In this document: positions 24,868 to 34,276 of the stretch, in pieces
How positions within the stretch are numbered: the stretch's first letter is position 1
Layout: every line of letters starts with the position of its first letter
Origin: a bacterium ADurb.Bin236
GTDB lineage: Bacteria > UBP15 > UBA6099
NCBI GenBank assembly: GCA_002069885.1
Contig: MWCD01000002.1
Location: 1-64,000, forward strand
Length of the DNA stretch: 64,000 bases
Reading direction: 5' to 3'
The notes under the pieces: model-generated
Database searches by the model: none
Seen by the model: only the letters and a program-made list of their open reading frames with translations
Told to the model about the DNA's origin: nothing
Made by a program: the position numbers and the translations under genes

Positions 24868-25866
24868 ATGATTAGATTCGTCAAGGGCGCGCTTATCGGG
24901 TTGCTGGTTGCGCTGGGCGCGACAGTTTTCATGTTGGCTTACGTAAATTCTCCAGCGAACGGAAACGACGGGCCGAGAACGTTTGCGATTCAGAGGGGGG
25001 ACAACGCGACGGCGGTGGCGATGAGACTGCGCGAGCAGGGTTTCATCAGAAGCCCGTCATATTTTCTTCTGGCGGCGACGCTGGGCGATCAGACGCGCTC
25101 TTTTATGCCGGGAAGGTATACAATATCCGGCTCGATGAGCGCGAGAGACATACTTGCAAGGCTCGCCTACGGAAAACCGGAGGAGTCGGTCGACAGAGTG
25201 ACTTTTCCTGAAGGGATGACCGCCGAAGAAGCGGCGTTGAGGCTTGAGGAATTCGGATTGTGCGACGCGGACGAATTCATGTCAGTAGTGGAAGACCCGG
25301 AGGCGCACGGAATAGACACGCGCGGGATTGAGCCGCCGACGCTTGAGGGATTCCTTTTCCCGGACACGTATTTCATCGATGAAATGACGACATGCAAATC
25401 GATGGCAAAGAGGATGACGACGGAGTTTTTCAAAAAGTTCGGGTCTGCCGAGTCGGCGCGCGCGTCGGAGCTTGGGATGTCGCCGTTAGATGTTGTGACG
25501 CTGGCGTCGCTGGTGGAGAAAGAGGCGCGATTGTCGTCCGAGCGCGGGTTGATATCCGGCGTGATTCACAATAGGCTGAAAGCGAAGATGCTGCTGCAGA
25601 TTGACGCGACGGTGCAGTACGCGCTGCCGGAGCGCAAGGAGAGGCTGCTTTATAAAGACCTAGAAGTTGACTCCCCGTATAACACATACAAGAGGGCTGG
25701 GCTTCCTCCGGGGCCGATATGCAATCCGGGGACGGCCGCCATCCGCGCCGCGCTCTATCCTGAGAAATCGGACTATCTATATTACGTGGCCAGAGGCGAT
25801 GGCGGACATGTGTTCAACCGCACGTTCGACGAGCATGTGCGCTCGAAGCGGGGAGCCGGAAGGTGA
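24868..25866 (+). CDS. mltG: Endolytic murein transglycosylase MltG
   Basis: 332 residues, AGGAGG before the ATG. One N-terminal membrane helix (ALIGLLVALGATVFMLAYV), a LysM-like region, then the YceG fold with FPEGMTAEEAA, EGFLFPDTYF, the catalytic Glu of ASLVEKEA (E217, equivalent to E. coli E218), NRL...LQIDATVQYAL and SPYNTYKRAGLPPGPICNPG. MltG cuts nascent glycan strands at the inner membrane and so sets strand length. The next gene is an RSAM on the same strand 46 bp away. Confidence 0.93.
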   Translation: MIRFVKGALIGLLVALGATVFMLAYVNSPANGNDGPRTFAIQRGDNATAVAMRLREQGFIRSPSYFLLAATLGDQTRSFMPGRYTISGSMSARDILARLAYGKPEESVDRVTFPEGMTAEEAALRLEEFGLCDADEFMSVVEDPEAHGIDTRGIEPPTLEGFLFPDTYFIDEMTTCKSMAKRMTTEFFKKFGSAESARASELGMSPLDVVTLASLVEKEARLSSERGLISGVIHNRLKAKMLLQIDATVQYALPERKERLLYKDLEVDSPYNTYKRAGLPPGPICNPGTAAIRAALYPEKSDYLYYVARGDGGHVFNRTFDEHVRSKRGAGR

Positions 25867-25912
25867 GCCTTGGCGAGTTGGCCGCGATCGTAATTTTGCC
25901 GGAAGGCGTGCT

Positions 25913-27007
25913 ATGAACGGAATCGGCAGGGAAATATGGCTGCGCTCGGTGGACGTTCCTTTTCACAGGTCGTTCAGGTCTTTCGGCGTTCCCGTGCTTG
26001 CTCCTTTTCACATATCTTTCGCAGTCACATATCGTTGTCTGAACCTGTGCCAGACATGCCAGAGCTTCAAAAAATCGCGGATGCGCGAACTGACTCTCAA
26101 CGAATACTCGAGCGTGTTCGACAAGATGACATTCTCGCCGTTCTGCGCGACGTTCACCGGAGGGGAGCCGTTTCTCAGGCAGGATTTCGGCAAGATAGCG
26201 GCTCTGGCGTGCAAGAAGCTGAAGCCGGCGATTGTGATGTTCGAGACCTGCGGAGATCATCCCGAAAGGGTTCGCCGCGTGGTCAGCGCGTTGGCCGGAC
26301 ACTACTCCGACATTCTTTTTATAGTGTGGATATCAATGGATGGAACCGGGGAAGCGCTGGATTCGATGCGGGGCGGGGTTCCGGGGTCTTTCGAGTCGGC
26401 GCTGAAGACATACCGGTTGTTGCGCGGCTCTCCGGCGACAAATCTTCTGGTGGGGTTCAACGCGGTGGTGTCGCGTTACAACGCGGCGCTCGCGCCCAAG
26501 CTGCTGGACGACCTCTTCATGCTGTATCCCGACCTTGTGTCTATGGACGCGGCGGGAGGAGCGGAGTCGCTGGGAGTCGCCGGTGTGGATGTTTCCCCGA
26601 CTGCCGAGGAATTCGCCACGGCGGTCGAGGCGTATCTCGAAAAGCTCAACGCCCTTAGAGGCAGAGGCGAGATAAGGTTTATGAAACGGCTTCTGGCGCG
26701 GCGGGCCGAAACGGCGCTGGAAAGCCTTAGGACAAATGACAGGGCGGGCAACTGTTTCGCGGCTCACGCCTATCTTTATATTGATCCGAGAGGCTCTGTG
26801 TGCGACTGCCCGGTGGCGGCGCGCGAGATGGGCGACCTGCGGGAAAACGACTATTCGCTTGAGCGCGTGTTGAAATCCGCGACCGCGCGACAAGTTCGCA
26901 AACAGGTCAATTCCGGGGTGTGCGCGTGCCCGATGTCGGCCCCGTCGATGGCTAATATGTTCATGTCTCCGGGCGGGTACGTCAATCTCGCCGGAGCGAG
27001 CATGTAG
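25913..27007 (+). CDS. Radical SAM protein of unknown substrate between mltG and folP
   Basis: 364 residues from the ATG at 25913 (GGAAGG 8 nt upstream). The frame is open further upstream inside mltG, but that part is only read-through. FAVTYRCLNLCQTC supplies C42, C46 and C49 in CX3CX2C, and TFTGGEPFLRQDF the GGEP motif. A C-terminal segment (IDPRGSVCDCPVAAREMGD and SGVCACPMSAP) carries Cys pairs that may bind an auxiliary cluster, though they are spaced unlike a standard SPASM domain. It is followed at 10 bp by folP, so it may belong to a housekeeping operon and not to the HXS group. Confidence 0.78.
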   Translation: MNGIGREIWLRSVDVPFHRSFRSFGVPVLAPFHISFAVTYRCLNLCQTCQSFKKSRMRELTLNEYSSVFDKMTFSPFCATFTGGEPFLRQDFGKIAALACKKLKPAIVMFETCGDHPERVRRVVSALAGHYSDILFIVWISMDGTGEALDSMRGGVPGSFESALKTYRLLRGSPATNLLVGFNAVVSRYNAALAPKLLDDLFMLYPDLVSMDAAGGAESLGVAGVDVSPTAEEFATAVEAYLEKLNALRGRGEIRFMKRLLARRAETALESLRTNDRAGNCFAAHAYLYIDPRGSVCDCPVAAREMGDLRENDYSLERVLKSATARQVRKQVNSGVCACPMSAPSMANMFMSPGGYVNLAGASM

Positions 27008-27017
27008 AGGAGCGGGG

Positions 27018-28247
27018 ATGGAAATATTCGAGATAAATCCCAGAACGCCGGAAGACGCCGAGGTGGAATTGTTGCGGCTTGGCGCACAGGGAGAGGGCGC
27101 GGCAGGGTCGCGCCTTCTGTTTCAGGCGCTTCTGGTCAGAGGGGCGTCCCCGGCTGACGCGCTCGCGCTCAAGGAGGAGATGTCGGCGGCGGGAGGAGAC
27201 GCCACTCTGCCGTTGTCCGTTTATCAGGGGGGCGGAGACGGCGCGGTCGACGTGATTTTGACAGGGGCTTTAGACTCGCATCGCCGTTGCGCTTCGGCAA
27301 TCGTTTCGCGCTCCCGCGCTCTCGAATCCGTGGCGGCTTCAATGAACCGGCTGATTTCGCGGCTCGACGGCTCCGCGCCGACGCCGCCGGCGCTTTGGCC
27401 GGACGGGCCTATGCCCTTCGGCTCCCGCACTTACGTAATGGGAATAATCAACGCCACGCCGGACTCGTTTTACGACGGAGGCCGGAACATTGATGTTGGC
27501 GCGGCGCTCAATACCGTCGCAGAAATGGCGGAAGCCGGAGTCGATATCGTGGATGTGGGCGGAGAGTCAACACGACCGGGTTCGGCTCCTGTGGGCGAAG
27601 AGGAGGAAATCCGCCGCGCCCTTCCTCTCATAAGGGAGATACGCGCTTCTTTCCCGGCGTTGAGAATATCGATTGACACATACCGCGCGAGAACTGCCGA
27701 TGCCGCGCTCGCAGCCGGCGCGGGAATGATAAACGACATCTCCGCAATGAGAATCGACCCGGACATCGCGAGGGTGGCGGCGGAGTTCGGCGCTCCGCTA
27801 TGCCTGATGCACATGCGGGGCGAGCCGCGCAACATGCAACTGAATCCTTCATATCCCGGCGACGTGTGTTTCGAGATTAACACGTTTTTCTCCGAACGCA
27901 TACGCGCCGCTTTGGATGTCGGGGTGAAAGAGAGCCAGATAGTCATCGATCCCGGAATAGGTTTCGGAAAAACGGCGGAGCATAATCTTGAAATATTAAA
28001 CCGTCTGGACGAGTTCAGGCCGCACGGCAGGCCGATACTCATAGGGGCGTCGAGGAAGAGTTTCATAGGCGCGGCGCTGGACCTGCCGGTGGAGGAAAGG
28101 CTGGAAGGCTCTCTGGCTGCCGCGGCGCTCTCCGTGGCGCGCGGCGCAGACATTGTTCGCGTCCACGATGTCCGCGCGACTGTCCGCGCGGTTAGGCTGG
28201 CGGATGCCGTCGTCAGAAAAAAAAGGATGCTGGAACGCAATGATTGA
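27018..28247 (+). CDS. folP: Dihydropteroate synthase with N-terminal extension
   Basis: 409 residues. The C-terminal 270 are a standard DHPS TIM barrel: YVMGIINATPDSFYDGG (signature 1), GVDIVDVGGESTRPGS (signature 2), SIDTYRA, MLMHMRG-like LCLMHMRGEPRNM, DPGIGFGKTAEHN, and a late RVHDV. It condenses pterin pyrophosphate with p-aminobenzoate in folate synthesis. About 135 extra N-terminal residues (TPEDAEVELLRLGAQGEG onward) resemble the extension of some anaerobe and archaeal DHPS proteins. The stop overlaps the start of the next gene. Confidence 0.92.
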   Translation: MEIFEINPRTPEDAEVELLRLGAQGEGAAGSRLLFQALLVRGASPADALALKEEMSAAGGDATLPLSVYQGGGDGAVDVILTGALDSHRRCASAIVSRSRALESVAASMNRLISRLDGSAPTPPALWPDGPMPFGSRTYVMGIINATPDSFYDGGRNIDVGAALNTVAEMAEAGVDIVDVGGESTRPGSAPVGEEEEIRRALPLIREIRASFPALRISIDTYRARTADAALAAGAGMINDISAMRIDPDIARVAAEFGAPLCLMHMRGEPRNMQLNPSYPGDVCFEINTFFSERIRAALDVGVKESQIVIDPGIGFGKTAEHNLEILNRLDEFRPHGRPILIGASRKSFIGAALDLPVEERLEGSLAAAALSVARGADIVRVHDVRATVRAVRLADAVVRKKRMLERND

Positions 28248-28470
28248 GATTGACGCTCAGGGACTGAAAGCGGGCGAGTTCGCCGAAATTCTCTGCGAGC
28301 GCTGCGGCAACGCTCCTCTGGCTTACTATTGCCCGGTATGCGATTACAAAGTGTGCGGCGACTGCGTGCTCAGGGCGTTCCGGAAACGCCGGGATGGCTC
28401 TCTTGTCTGCAAACGATGCGGACACACCGACCGCAATCTCGACACTTTCATCGGCCCGGACAAACCTTAA
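28240..28470 (+). CDS. Small zinc-finger protein coupled to folP
   Basis: 76 residues from the ATG at 28240, which overlaps the folP stop. CERCGNAPLAYYCPVCDYKV followed by CGDC and CKRCGH gives four CX2C knuckles, enough for two zinc sites in the manner of a B-box or treble-clef finger. No enzymatic motif. Coupling with folP implies co-expression; its role is unknown. The longer frame upstream (from 28153) only overlaps folP and is rejected. Confidence 0.7.
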   Translation: MIEIDAQGLKAGEFAEILCERCGNAPLAYYCPVCDYKVCGDCVLRAFRKRRDGSLVCKRCGHTDRNLDTFIGPDKP

Positions 28471-28536
28471 ACGCGTCTGCGAATAATCAGATTTCATAAA
28501 TTGACAATATGGATAGGAACTGACGGAATGCGGCGG

Positions 28537-29562
28537 TTATTCCCCGCCGAGGCAGCCGCACGCCGCCGATATGTCCGCTCCGCGGCTCTGGCGGACAAGG
28601 GCGTCAATGTTGTTGTTTAGCAACACGCGTCGAAATTTGTCCACCCTGTCGGCGGGCGGCGTCTTGTATTTTGCGCCCGGAAACTCGTTGAACGGAATAA
28701 GGTTGATTTTGCACGGGATGTCAGCCACAAGCGCGGCCAGCGCGCGGGCGTCGGACTCCGCGTCGTTCACTCCGTCCAGCATCACGTATTCGAAAGTGAT
28801 TCTCTCTCTCGGTCTAAGCGGATGCCTGCGGCACGCGGCCATAAGGTCCGGCAGAGGATTCTTCTTGTTGACAGGCATTATCTGAGAGCGAATCTCGTTG
28901 TCCGGCGAGTTGAGAGACACCGCCAGCTTAGCGAGTCCGAGCCGCCCGAAGTCGCCCATCTTCCTAATTATTCCGGATGTCGAAACAGTGATTCTGCGGT
29001 AAGACATGCCCATCCCGAATTCGCCGGTGATGGCTTTGAGGGCCTGCGCCACAGAATCGAAATTCATAAGCGGCTCGCCCATCCCCATCATCACGATGTT
29101 TGTCAGGGCGTCATCCGGCCCGAGAGCGCGGCGCGCGAGTATTATCTGATCGAGTATCTCGCCCGCAGTCAGATTGCGTATTAGCCCGCGCCGTCCGGTC
29201 AGGCAGAACCCGCACGCCAGCGCGCATCCGCATTGGCTGGACACGCACAGCGTTCGCAAACCGTCCGCCGGAATCAGCACGCTCTCTATCTTGGCTCCGT
29301 CGTAAAGGTTGAAAATGAACTTCCTAGAGCCGTCGGAGGATTTGATTTCTTTGTCGAGCGTCAGCGCGTCCACATTGTGAGTCTGCCCCAGCTTTTCGCG
29401 CAATCCCTTGGACAAGTCGGTCATTTCGTCGAATGACCCCGCAAGCCCGCGCCAAAGCCAACGCTCTATCTGTTTTGCCCTGAATGCCGGTTCGCCGCAT
29501 GACTTAACCGCTTCTCTCAGGTCTTCAGGCGTAAGGTTCTTTATCGATTCCATATTCTCCAT
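28537..29562 (-). CDS. rlmN: 23S rRNA (adenine2503-C2)-methyltransferase RlmN
   Basis: 341 residues. Radical SAM motif SSQCGCALACGFC (C113, C117, C120), then the NIVMMGMGEPLMN segment and SYRRITVSTSGI, all diagnostic of RlmN. The C-terminal SAACGC supplies the second methyl-carrying Cys (about C335, equivalent to E. coli C355 in AACGQL). It methylates A2503 of 23S rRNA and A37 of some tRNAs. Divergent from thiE across a short gap. Confidence 0.95.
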   Translation of the reverse strand: MENMESIKNLTPEDLREAVKSCGEPAFRAKQIERWLWRGLAGSFDEMTDLSKGLREKLGQTHNVDALTLDKEIKSSDGSRKFIFNLYDGAKIESVLIPADGLRTLCVSSQCGCALACGFCLTGRRGLIRNLTAGEILDQIILARRALGPDDALTNIVMMGMGEPLMNFDSVAQALKAITGEFGMGMSYRRITVSTSGIIRKMGDFGRLGLAKLAVSLNSPDNEIRSQIMPVNKKNPLPDLMAACRRHPLRPRERITFEYVMLDGVNDAESDARALAALVADIPCKINLIPFNEFPGAKYKTPPADRVDKFRRVLLNNNIDALVRQSRGADISAACGCLGGE

Positions 29563-29624
29563 GTTTGCCGTCCCGGTGTAGAATTATAGCGGACGAACAG
29601 AAGACGGGGAACAGAAACGAAACT

Positions 29625-30266
29625 ATGACGGGAATCAAGGCTGAGGAAACAAGCCTGTATTTCATAACGGACGACAGGCGCAGCTTGGGGCGGAGCGCGG
29701 AGGAAACCCTCGCGGCGGCGGTAGCCGGAGGCGTAAAGCTCGCGCAGTTCCGCCCATCGGGATTGTCCGACGCTGAGTTCCTGCGCTCAGCCCGCGCGCT
29801 TGCCGCAATCGCAGCGTCCGCCGGATGCGCTCTGTTGTTGAACGACCGGGCCGACATCGCGCTCGCCGCAGGCGCCGCCGGAGTCCATCTCGGACGAAAC
29901 GATGTTCCGATACCCGACGCTCGCCGCATCCTCGGCGCTCGCGCCCTAATCGGCTACTCCGCACATGACCCCGCCGAAGCCGCCGCCGCGCAGCGCGCGG
30001 GAGCGGACTTCATCACTTACTCGCCGATATTTCCGACCACATCCCACTCTCTTCCCCGCCCAGCCGTCGGCGCGCGCGGGTTGCGCGACATTATAGACTC
30101 TGCCCGCCTGACTATCCCCGTATTCGCCCTCGGCGGCGTCGGACTCGAACAGATATCCGAACTCAAAGCCGCAGGCGTCCGCCGCGCCGCCGTCGTCACC
30201 GCCATCACCGAGCAACCCGACATGGCCCTCGCCGCCTCCCGCCTTATCGCCGCTTTACATGATTAG
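29625..30266 (+). CDS. thiE: Thiamine-phosphate synthase ThiE
   Basis: About 213 residues from the ATG at 29625; the TTG at 29565 lies next to the rlmN start and is unlikely. LYFITDDRRSLGRS, VKLAQFRPSGLSD, LLLNDRADIALAAGAAGVHLGRND, IGYSAHDPAEA, ADFITYSPIFPTTS and VFALGGVGLEQI follow the ThiE barrel with its phosphate-binding sites. It joins hydroxymethylpyrimidine pyrophosphate and thiazole phosphate. The usual QLR-K motif reads QFRPS, so a catalytic Lys seems replaced; function is probable but not certain. DNA is very GC-rich towards the 3' end. Confidence 0.87.
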   Translation: MTGIKAEETSLYFITDDRRSLGRSAEETLAAAVAGGVKLAQFRPSGLSDAEFLRSARALAAIAASAGCALLLNDRADIALAAGAAGVHLGRNDVPIPDARRILGARALIGYSAHDPAEAAAAQRAGADFITYSPIFPTTSHSLPRPAVGARGLRDIIDSARLTIPVFALGGVGLEQISELKAAGVRRAAVVTAITEQPDMALAASRLIAALHD

Positions 30267-30321
30267 AGGGCGACATCTTACACCTGCTCGAGCGACCTTC
30301 CAATTAATAAACTTTATTTGA

Positions 30322-30327
30322 TATAAT
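30322..30327 (+). promoter_or_regulatory. Possible -10 element for the acyl-CoA ligase gene
   Basis: Consensus TATAAT at 30322-30327 in an AT-rich 60-bp patch. The best -35 candidate is TTCCAA (30298-30303, 18-bp spacing), which is weak. Confidence 0.4.
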
Positions 30328-30393
30328 CAAAACACATCATTCGGTATCTGCGAAAAATCGGTTGTCGCTGTAAACATGAAACGGGGCGGATTC

Positions 30394-32178
30394 ATGCACA
30401 AGAGCGTCTATCATTTATTTTTGTCGAACGCGGGCCGGATGGGAGACAGGATTTTTCTGCGCCATAGGAGGGACGGGCGTTGGAAGGGGGTTACATGGGA
30501 CGAGCATGCCGCGGCGGCGGAGGCCGTCGGTTTGGCCCTCGTCAGGCTGGGAGTGGAAGCGGGGCGTCGCGTCGGCGTTGTTTCCGGCAGCCGCGTCGAA
30601 TGGGTCTTCGCCGACATGGGCATCATATCCGTCGGCTGCGCCACCACCGCCGGTTACCCGTCGTCGCCCGCGCGCGATATAGCGTATATCCTCGCTCACT
30701 CCGAATGCCCGGCGGTGTTCGTTGAGAACGCAGCGCAGATGCGGAAAATCATCTCCGAACTGCCCAATCTGCCGGACATCAGAAAGATAATCGTGTTTGA
30801 CCCCGAAGGCGCGCCGGAACACCCGATGGCGGTGTCGTTCGAGGATTTTCTGGACTTCGGGCGGGAGGCGGACGAAGCGTCCGCCGCAGAACGCCTTCGC
30901 AGAATCGACGCTCTCAAACCGGACGACACTGTCACAATCATATATACCTCCGGAACGACCGGCCCGCCGAAAGGAGCGATGCTTTCCCACGCCAACTGCG
31001 TGTTCATCGCCGAGACTTGTTCAAACCTCGAATTCGTGAAAGAGAGCGACGAATCGCTGTCGTTTCTGCCTTTGGCGCACGCGCTCGAACGCGTTGTTTT
31101 CTACGCGTCGATGGCGGCGGGCGGCGTCATAAATTTCGCCGAAAGCATTGAGAAGCTCGGCGACAACATGAAAGAGACGAGGCCGACCGTGCTGGTCGGC
31201 GTGCCAAGAGTCTATGAAAAAATTCACGAGCGCGTGATGGCTAACGTCGCGGAGTCTTCGCGATTCAAACAGAAGATGTTCTACTGGGCGGTGGGTGTCG
31301 GACGCCGGGCGTTCAACCTGACAAGCCGGGGAGGGCGGTTACCGGCGAGGACGGCTCTGAAACTGGCGGTCGCTGACGCGCTAGTTTTCAAAAAGATTAA
31401 AGCGGCGGCGGGCGGGCGCATCCGTTGGATCGGCAGTGGCGGCGCGCCTCTTGCTCCTGAGTTACAGTATTTCTTCTGTTCCGTCGGCATGCCTCTCATT
31501 CAGGCTTACGGTCTCACCGAGACCGCCGCTCCCGCGATAATCACTCCCGTCGACGCCATCCGTATCGGAACCGTAGGCAAACGCATCGACGGCGTGGACG
31601 TAGAAATCGCTCCCGACGGCGAAGTCATCATCCGGGGGCCGAGCGTGTTCAAGGGATACTTCAAAAACGAGGAAGCCACCCGCGAGGCGTTTGACCGCGA
31701 CTGGTTCAAATCCGGCGACCTCGGCTCGTTCGACTCCGAAGGCTATCTGTCCATCACCGGCAGAAAAAAAGACCTGCTCATCACCGCCGGAGGAAAAAAC
31801 ATCTCTCCTCAGAATCTGGAGCATCACTTCAGCTGCATACCGTTGGTCAGTCAGGTCGTTATTTGCGGAGACGGTCGCAAATATCTCACCGCGCTTTTTA
31901 CTCTGGCCGAGGAAGACCTGCGGCGGTTCGCCGCCGAACGCGGGCTGAAAGAGGAGGCTGGAACTCCGCTTGCGCGCCGCCCGGAGGTCGATGAATTCAT
32001 CGCGCGCGGCGTGGAAGAGAAAAACAAGGAGCTGCCACCTTACGAGACAGTGAAGAAATTTAAAATCATCCCCGGAGAATTCACCATCGAATCAGGCGAA
32101 ATGACTCCTACAATGAAAATCAAACGCAACGTGATATTCGCAAGATACAGCGCGGAGATAGAAAGCATGTACGATTGA
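30394..32178 (+). CDS. Long-chain acyl-CoA synthetase (AMP-forming)
   Basis: About 594 residues from the ATG at 30394, which has GGGGCGG upstream; the ATG 18 nt earlier is an alternative. VTIIYTSGTTGPPKGAMLSH is the AMP-binding P-loop of the ANL superfamily, followed by FLPLAHALERV, QAYGLTETAAPA, the WFKSGDLG motif and ITGRKKDLLITAGGKNISP (hinge). The size and DSxSFLPLAHxxER pattern fit the long-chain fatty acid ligase group. It activates fatty acids to acyl-CoA through acyl-AMP. Monocistronic and convergent with proS. Confidence 0.92.
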   Translation: MHKSVYHLFLSNAGRMGDRIFLRHRRDGRWKGVTWDEHAAAAEAVGLALVRLGVEAGRRVGVVSGSRVEWVFADMGIISVGCATTAGYPSSPARDIAYILAHSECPAVFVENAAQMRKIISELPNLPDIRKIIVFDPEGAPEHPMAVSFEDFLDFGREADEASAAERLRRIDALKPDDTVTIIYTSGTTGPPKGAMLSHANCVFIAETCSNLEFVKESDESLSFLPLAHALERVVFYASMAAGGVINFAESIEKLGDNMKETRPTVLVGVPRVYEKIHERVMANVAESSRFKQKMFYWAVGVGRRAFNLTSRGGRLPARTALKLAVADALVFKKIKAAAGGRIRWIGSGGAPLAPELQYFFCSVGMPLIQAYGLTETAAPAIITPVDAIRIGTVGKRIDGVDVEIAPDGEVIIRGPSVFKGYFKNEEATREAFDRDWFKSGDLGSFDSEGYLSITGRKKDLLITAGGKNISPQNLEHHFSCIPLVSQVVICGDGRKYLTALFTLAEEDLRRFAAERGLKEEAGTPLARRPEVDEFIARGVEEKNKELPPYETVKKFKIIPGEFTIESGEMTPTMKIKRNVIFARYSAEIESMYD

Positions 32179-32253
32179 TGCCGGAATCCGCAGACCCGGC
32201 CTGACAACCAGAGTTGGGAGAATTGTTGTAAGAGGTCCGCGCGCTGTTGAGGC

Positions 32254-34011
32254 TCAACCGACTGCGTCCGCCGAGTCCAGCAACGCCTGCTTCATCGACC
32301 TCAGAGTCCCCGACACTTCGTTCGCTAGGTTTTCCAGAGGCACGATTCGCGACTCCTTCTCCGTCCGCAGCTTGAACTCCGCGCCGCCCGCCTTAAGCGA
32401 CCTGTCAGATATGATTATCCGCATCGGGATGCCGCGCAGATCGCAGTCGGCGAACTTGACGCCCGGAGACGCGTCGCGGTCGTCGAAAAGCGTCTCGACT
32501 CCCGCCTCGTTCAAAACTTCGTAATATTTCTCCGCCAGAGCCTTCGTCTCCGTGTTTTTAGAAACCGCCGTTATCAGCGCCTCGAACGGGGCTACGCTCA
32601 CGGGCAGCGCAAGCCCGAACTCGTCGTTGTATTTCTCCGCCAGACACGCCAGCAGTCGCCCGACGCCTATCCCGTAAGAACCCATTATCACAGGCTTCAT
32701 CTCTCCGTCTTCGTCCACGAACTGCGCGCCGAGCGCGTTCGAATACTTCGTGCCAAGCTGGAAGATGTTGCCGACCTCGACCCCGTTCGCCACACGCAGC
32801 GCGGCGCCGCATTCGGGACATCCCGCCCCTTCGTAAACTATCGCTATCTGCGCCGTCATGTCTGGCTCATAGTCGCGCCCGCAGTTCGAGTTGAGAAGAT
32901 GGAAATCCTTCTCGTTCGCCCCGCAAACAAGGTTGGCCGAGCGCGCCACTAGCTCGTCCACTACAACCAGCGCCGCGCCCTTCTTTATCCCCACCGGAGA
33001 CGCGAACCCGGCCACCGCGCCTACAGCCGAAATTTCCTCTTCATGCGCCGGGCGCAGCGTCGCCGCTTTTGTCAGGTTCTTCAACCCGGTGAAATTTACG
33101 TCCATGTCCCCGCGCACTATCGCAAACACAAGTTTCTCCGGCGCGTCAGGCCCGAACCCAGCCATAAAGAACACAGCCTTCGCGATTTTCGTTTTTTCAA
33201 CCCCGAGGAATCCCGCCACGCTTTCGATGGATGTCACATCAGGAGTGGAGACTTTTTCGAGCGGCTTCAGTTCCCCGCCGTCAATCGGTTCTACCCTGAA
33301 CTTTGCCACCTCCGCGTTTGCCACGTAACCGCACGCGTCGCAGATTGCCAGAGTGTCCTCCCCGATGGGGGTTACGTACATATATTCGTGCGCCACGCTG
33401 CCGCCCATCAACCCTACATCGCTTTTTACAACCGTCACCGGCAGCCCCGCGCGCGCGAACATCCTCAGATACGCCTTGTAGTGCGCCTCGTACTGTTTCA
33501 GCATCCCAGCCTCGTCCCGGTCCAGCGAATACGAGTCTTTCATCACGAACTCGCGGGTGCGGATCAGCCCCCCGCGCGGCCTCACCTCGTCCCGGAACTT
33601 CGTCTGCAACTGATACACAAGGCAGGGAAGCTGCCGATACGACTTTATCTCGGTGGCCGCCAGCGACGCCACCACCTCCTCGTGCGTCAGCGCCAGCGCC
33701 ATGTCCCTGTCCCACCTGTCGCGAAACCGCAGCAACACCTCGTCTATCGCGTCCCAGCGGCCCGTCCGCTTCCAGATGTCCGCCGGATGAACCACCGGCA
33801 TCGTCAGTTCTTGCCCGCCAATCCGATTCATCTCCTCGCGCAGAATGTTCTCTATCTTTTTGAGCGACCTGTGGGCAAGCGGCAGATAAGAAAATATCCC
33901 CGCCGCCAGCATCCTAACATAGCCGCCCCGAAGCAACGCCTCGTGGGACTTTAATTCGACATCTGCGGGAGCCTCCCGCAGTGTTTCTCCAAACAGTTTT
34001 GACACTCTCAT
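32254..34011 (-). CDS. proS: Prolyl-tRNA synthetase (bacterial type)
   Basis: About 585 residues from the ATG at 34011, preceded by AAGGAAGG; the frame extends 31 codons further upstream without a ribosome site. RVSKLFGETLREAP, class II motif 2 region FRDEVRPRGGLIRTREFVMKD and motif 3 GSYGIGVGRLLAC are seen. A YbaK-like editing insertion (about residues 225-385: SVAGFLGVEKTKIAKAVFF) marks the bacterial form. The C-terminal anticodon-binding domain begins near PVSVAPFEALI. It charges tRNA-Pro. tRNA-Gly lies just upstream on the other strand. Confidence 0.95.
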   Translation of the reverse strand: MRVSKLFGETLREAPADVELKSHEALLRGGYVRMLAAGIFSYLPLAHRSLKKIENILREEMNRIGGQELTMPVVHPADIWKRTGRWDAIDEVLLRFRDRWDRDMALALTHEEVVASLAATEIKSYRQLPCLVYQLQTKFRDEVRPRGGLIRTREFVMKDSYSLDRDEAGMLKQYEAHYKAYLRMFARAGLPVTVVKSDVGLMGGSVAHEYMYVTPIGEDTLAICDACGYVANAEVAKFRVEPIDGGELKPLEKVSTPDVTSIESVAGFLGVEKTKIAKAVFFMAGFGPDAPEKLVFAIVRGDMDVNFTGLKNLTKAATLRPAHEEEISAVGAVAGFASPVGIKKGAALVVVDELVARSANLVCGANEKDFHLLNSNCGRDYEPDMTAQIAIVYEGAGCPECGAALRVANGVEVGNIFQLGTKYSNALGAQFVDEDGEMKPVIMGSYGIGVGRLLACLAEKYNDEFGLALPVSVAPFEALITAVSKNTETKALAEKYYEVLNEAGVETLFDDRDASPGVKFADCDLRGIPMRIIISDRSLKAGGAEFKLRTEKESRIVPLENLANEVSGTLRSMKQALLDSADAVG

Positions 34012-34177
34012 GGCATTGCCTTCCTTTATTGAACTCGCGTCCGCCGTCCGCTCCTCGCAGCAGCCCACGATGCGACCTGTCAGCCGCGCGTAATGATACC
34101 ACAACCCCCGCCCTGTCTCAAGCCGCGCTGCTCTCTTGACTTGCCGCCCCTGTGGTGTAAAATAATCATGCAGTCGC

Positions 34178-34250
34178 GCGGGAATAGCTCAGTTGGTAGA
34201 GCATCAGCTTCCCAAGCTGAGGGCCGCGGGTTCGAGTCCCGTTTCCCGCT
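34178..34250 (+). tRNA. tRNA-Gly (CCC)
   Basis: Acceptor arms GCGGGAA and TTCCCGC pair perfectly, D arm GCTC/GAGC, anticodon stem CAGC/GCTG with loop TTCCCAA (anticodon CCC), T loop TTCGAGT, discriminator T. CCA is not encoded. Confidence 0.93.
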
Positions 34251-34276
34251 TATCATCATTTCAAGAGCGGAAGTAG

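Noticed and set aside
25667-25912. N-terminal extension of the RSAM at 25913
   Set aside because: It overlaps mltG in another frame and lacks a domain; the ATG at 25913 has a proper ribosome site.
33043-33954. 303-codon plus-strand ORF
   Set aside because: Antisense shadow of proS.
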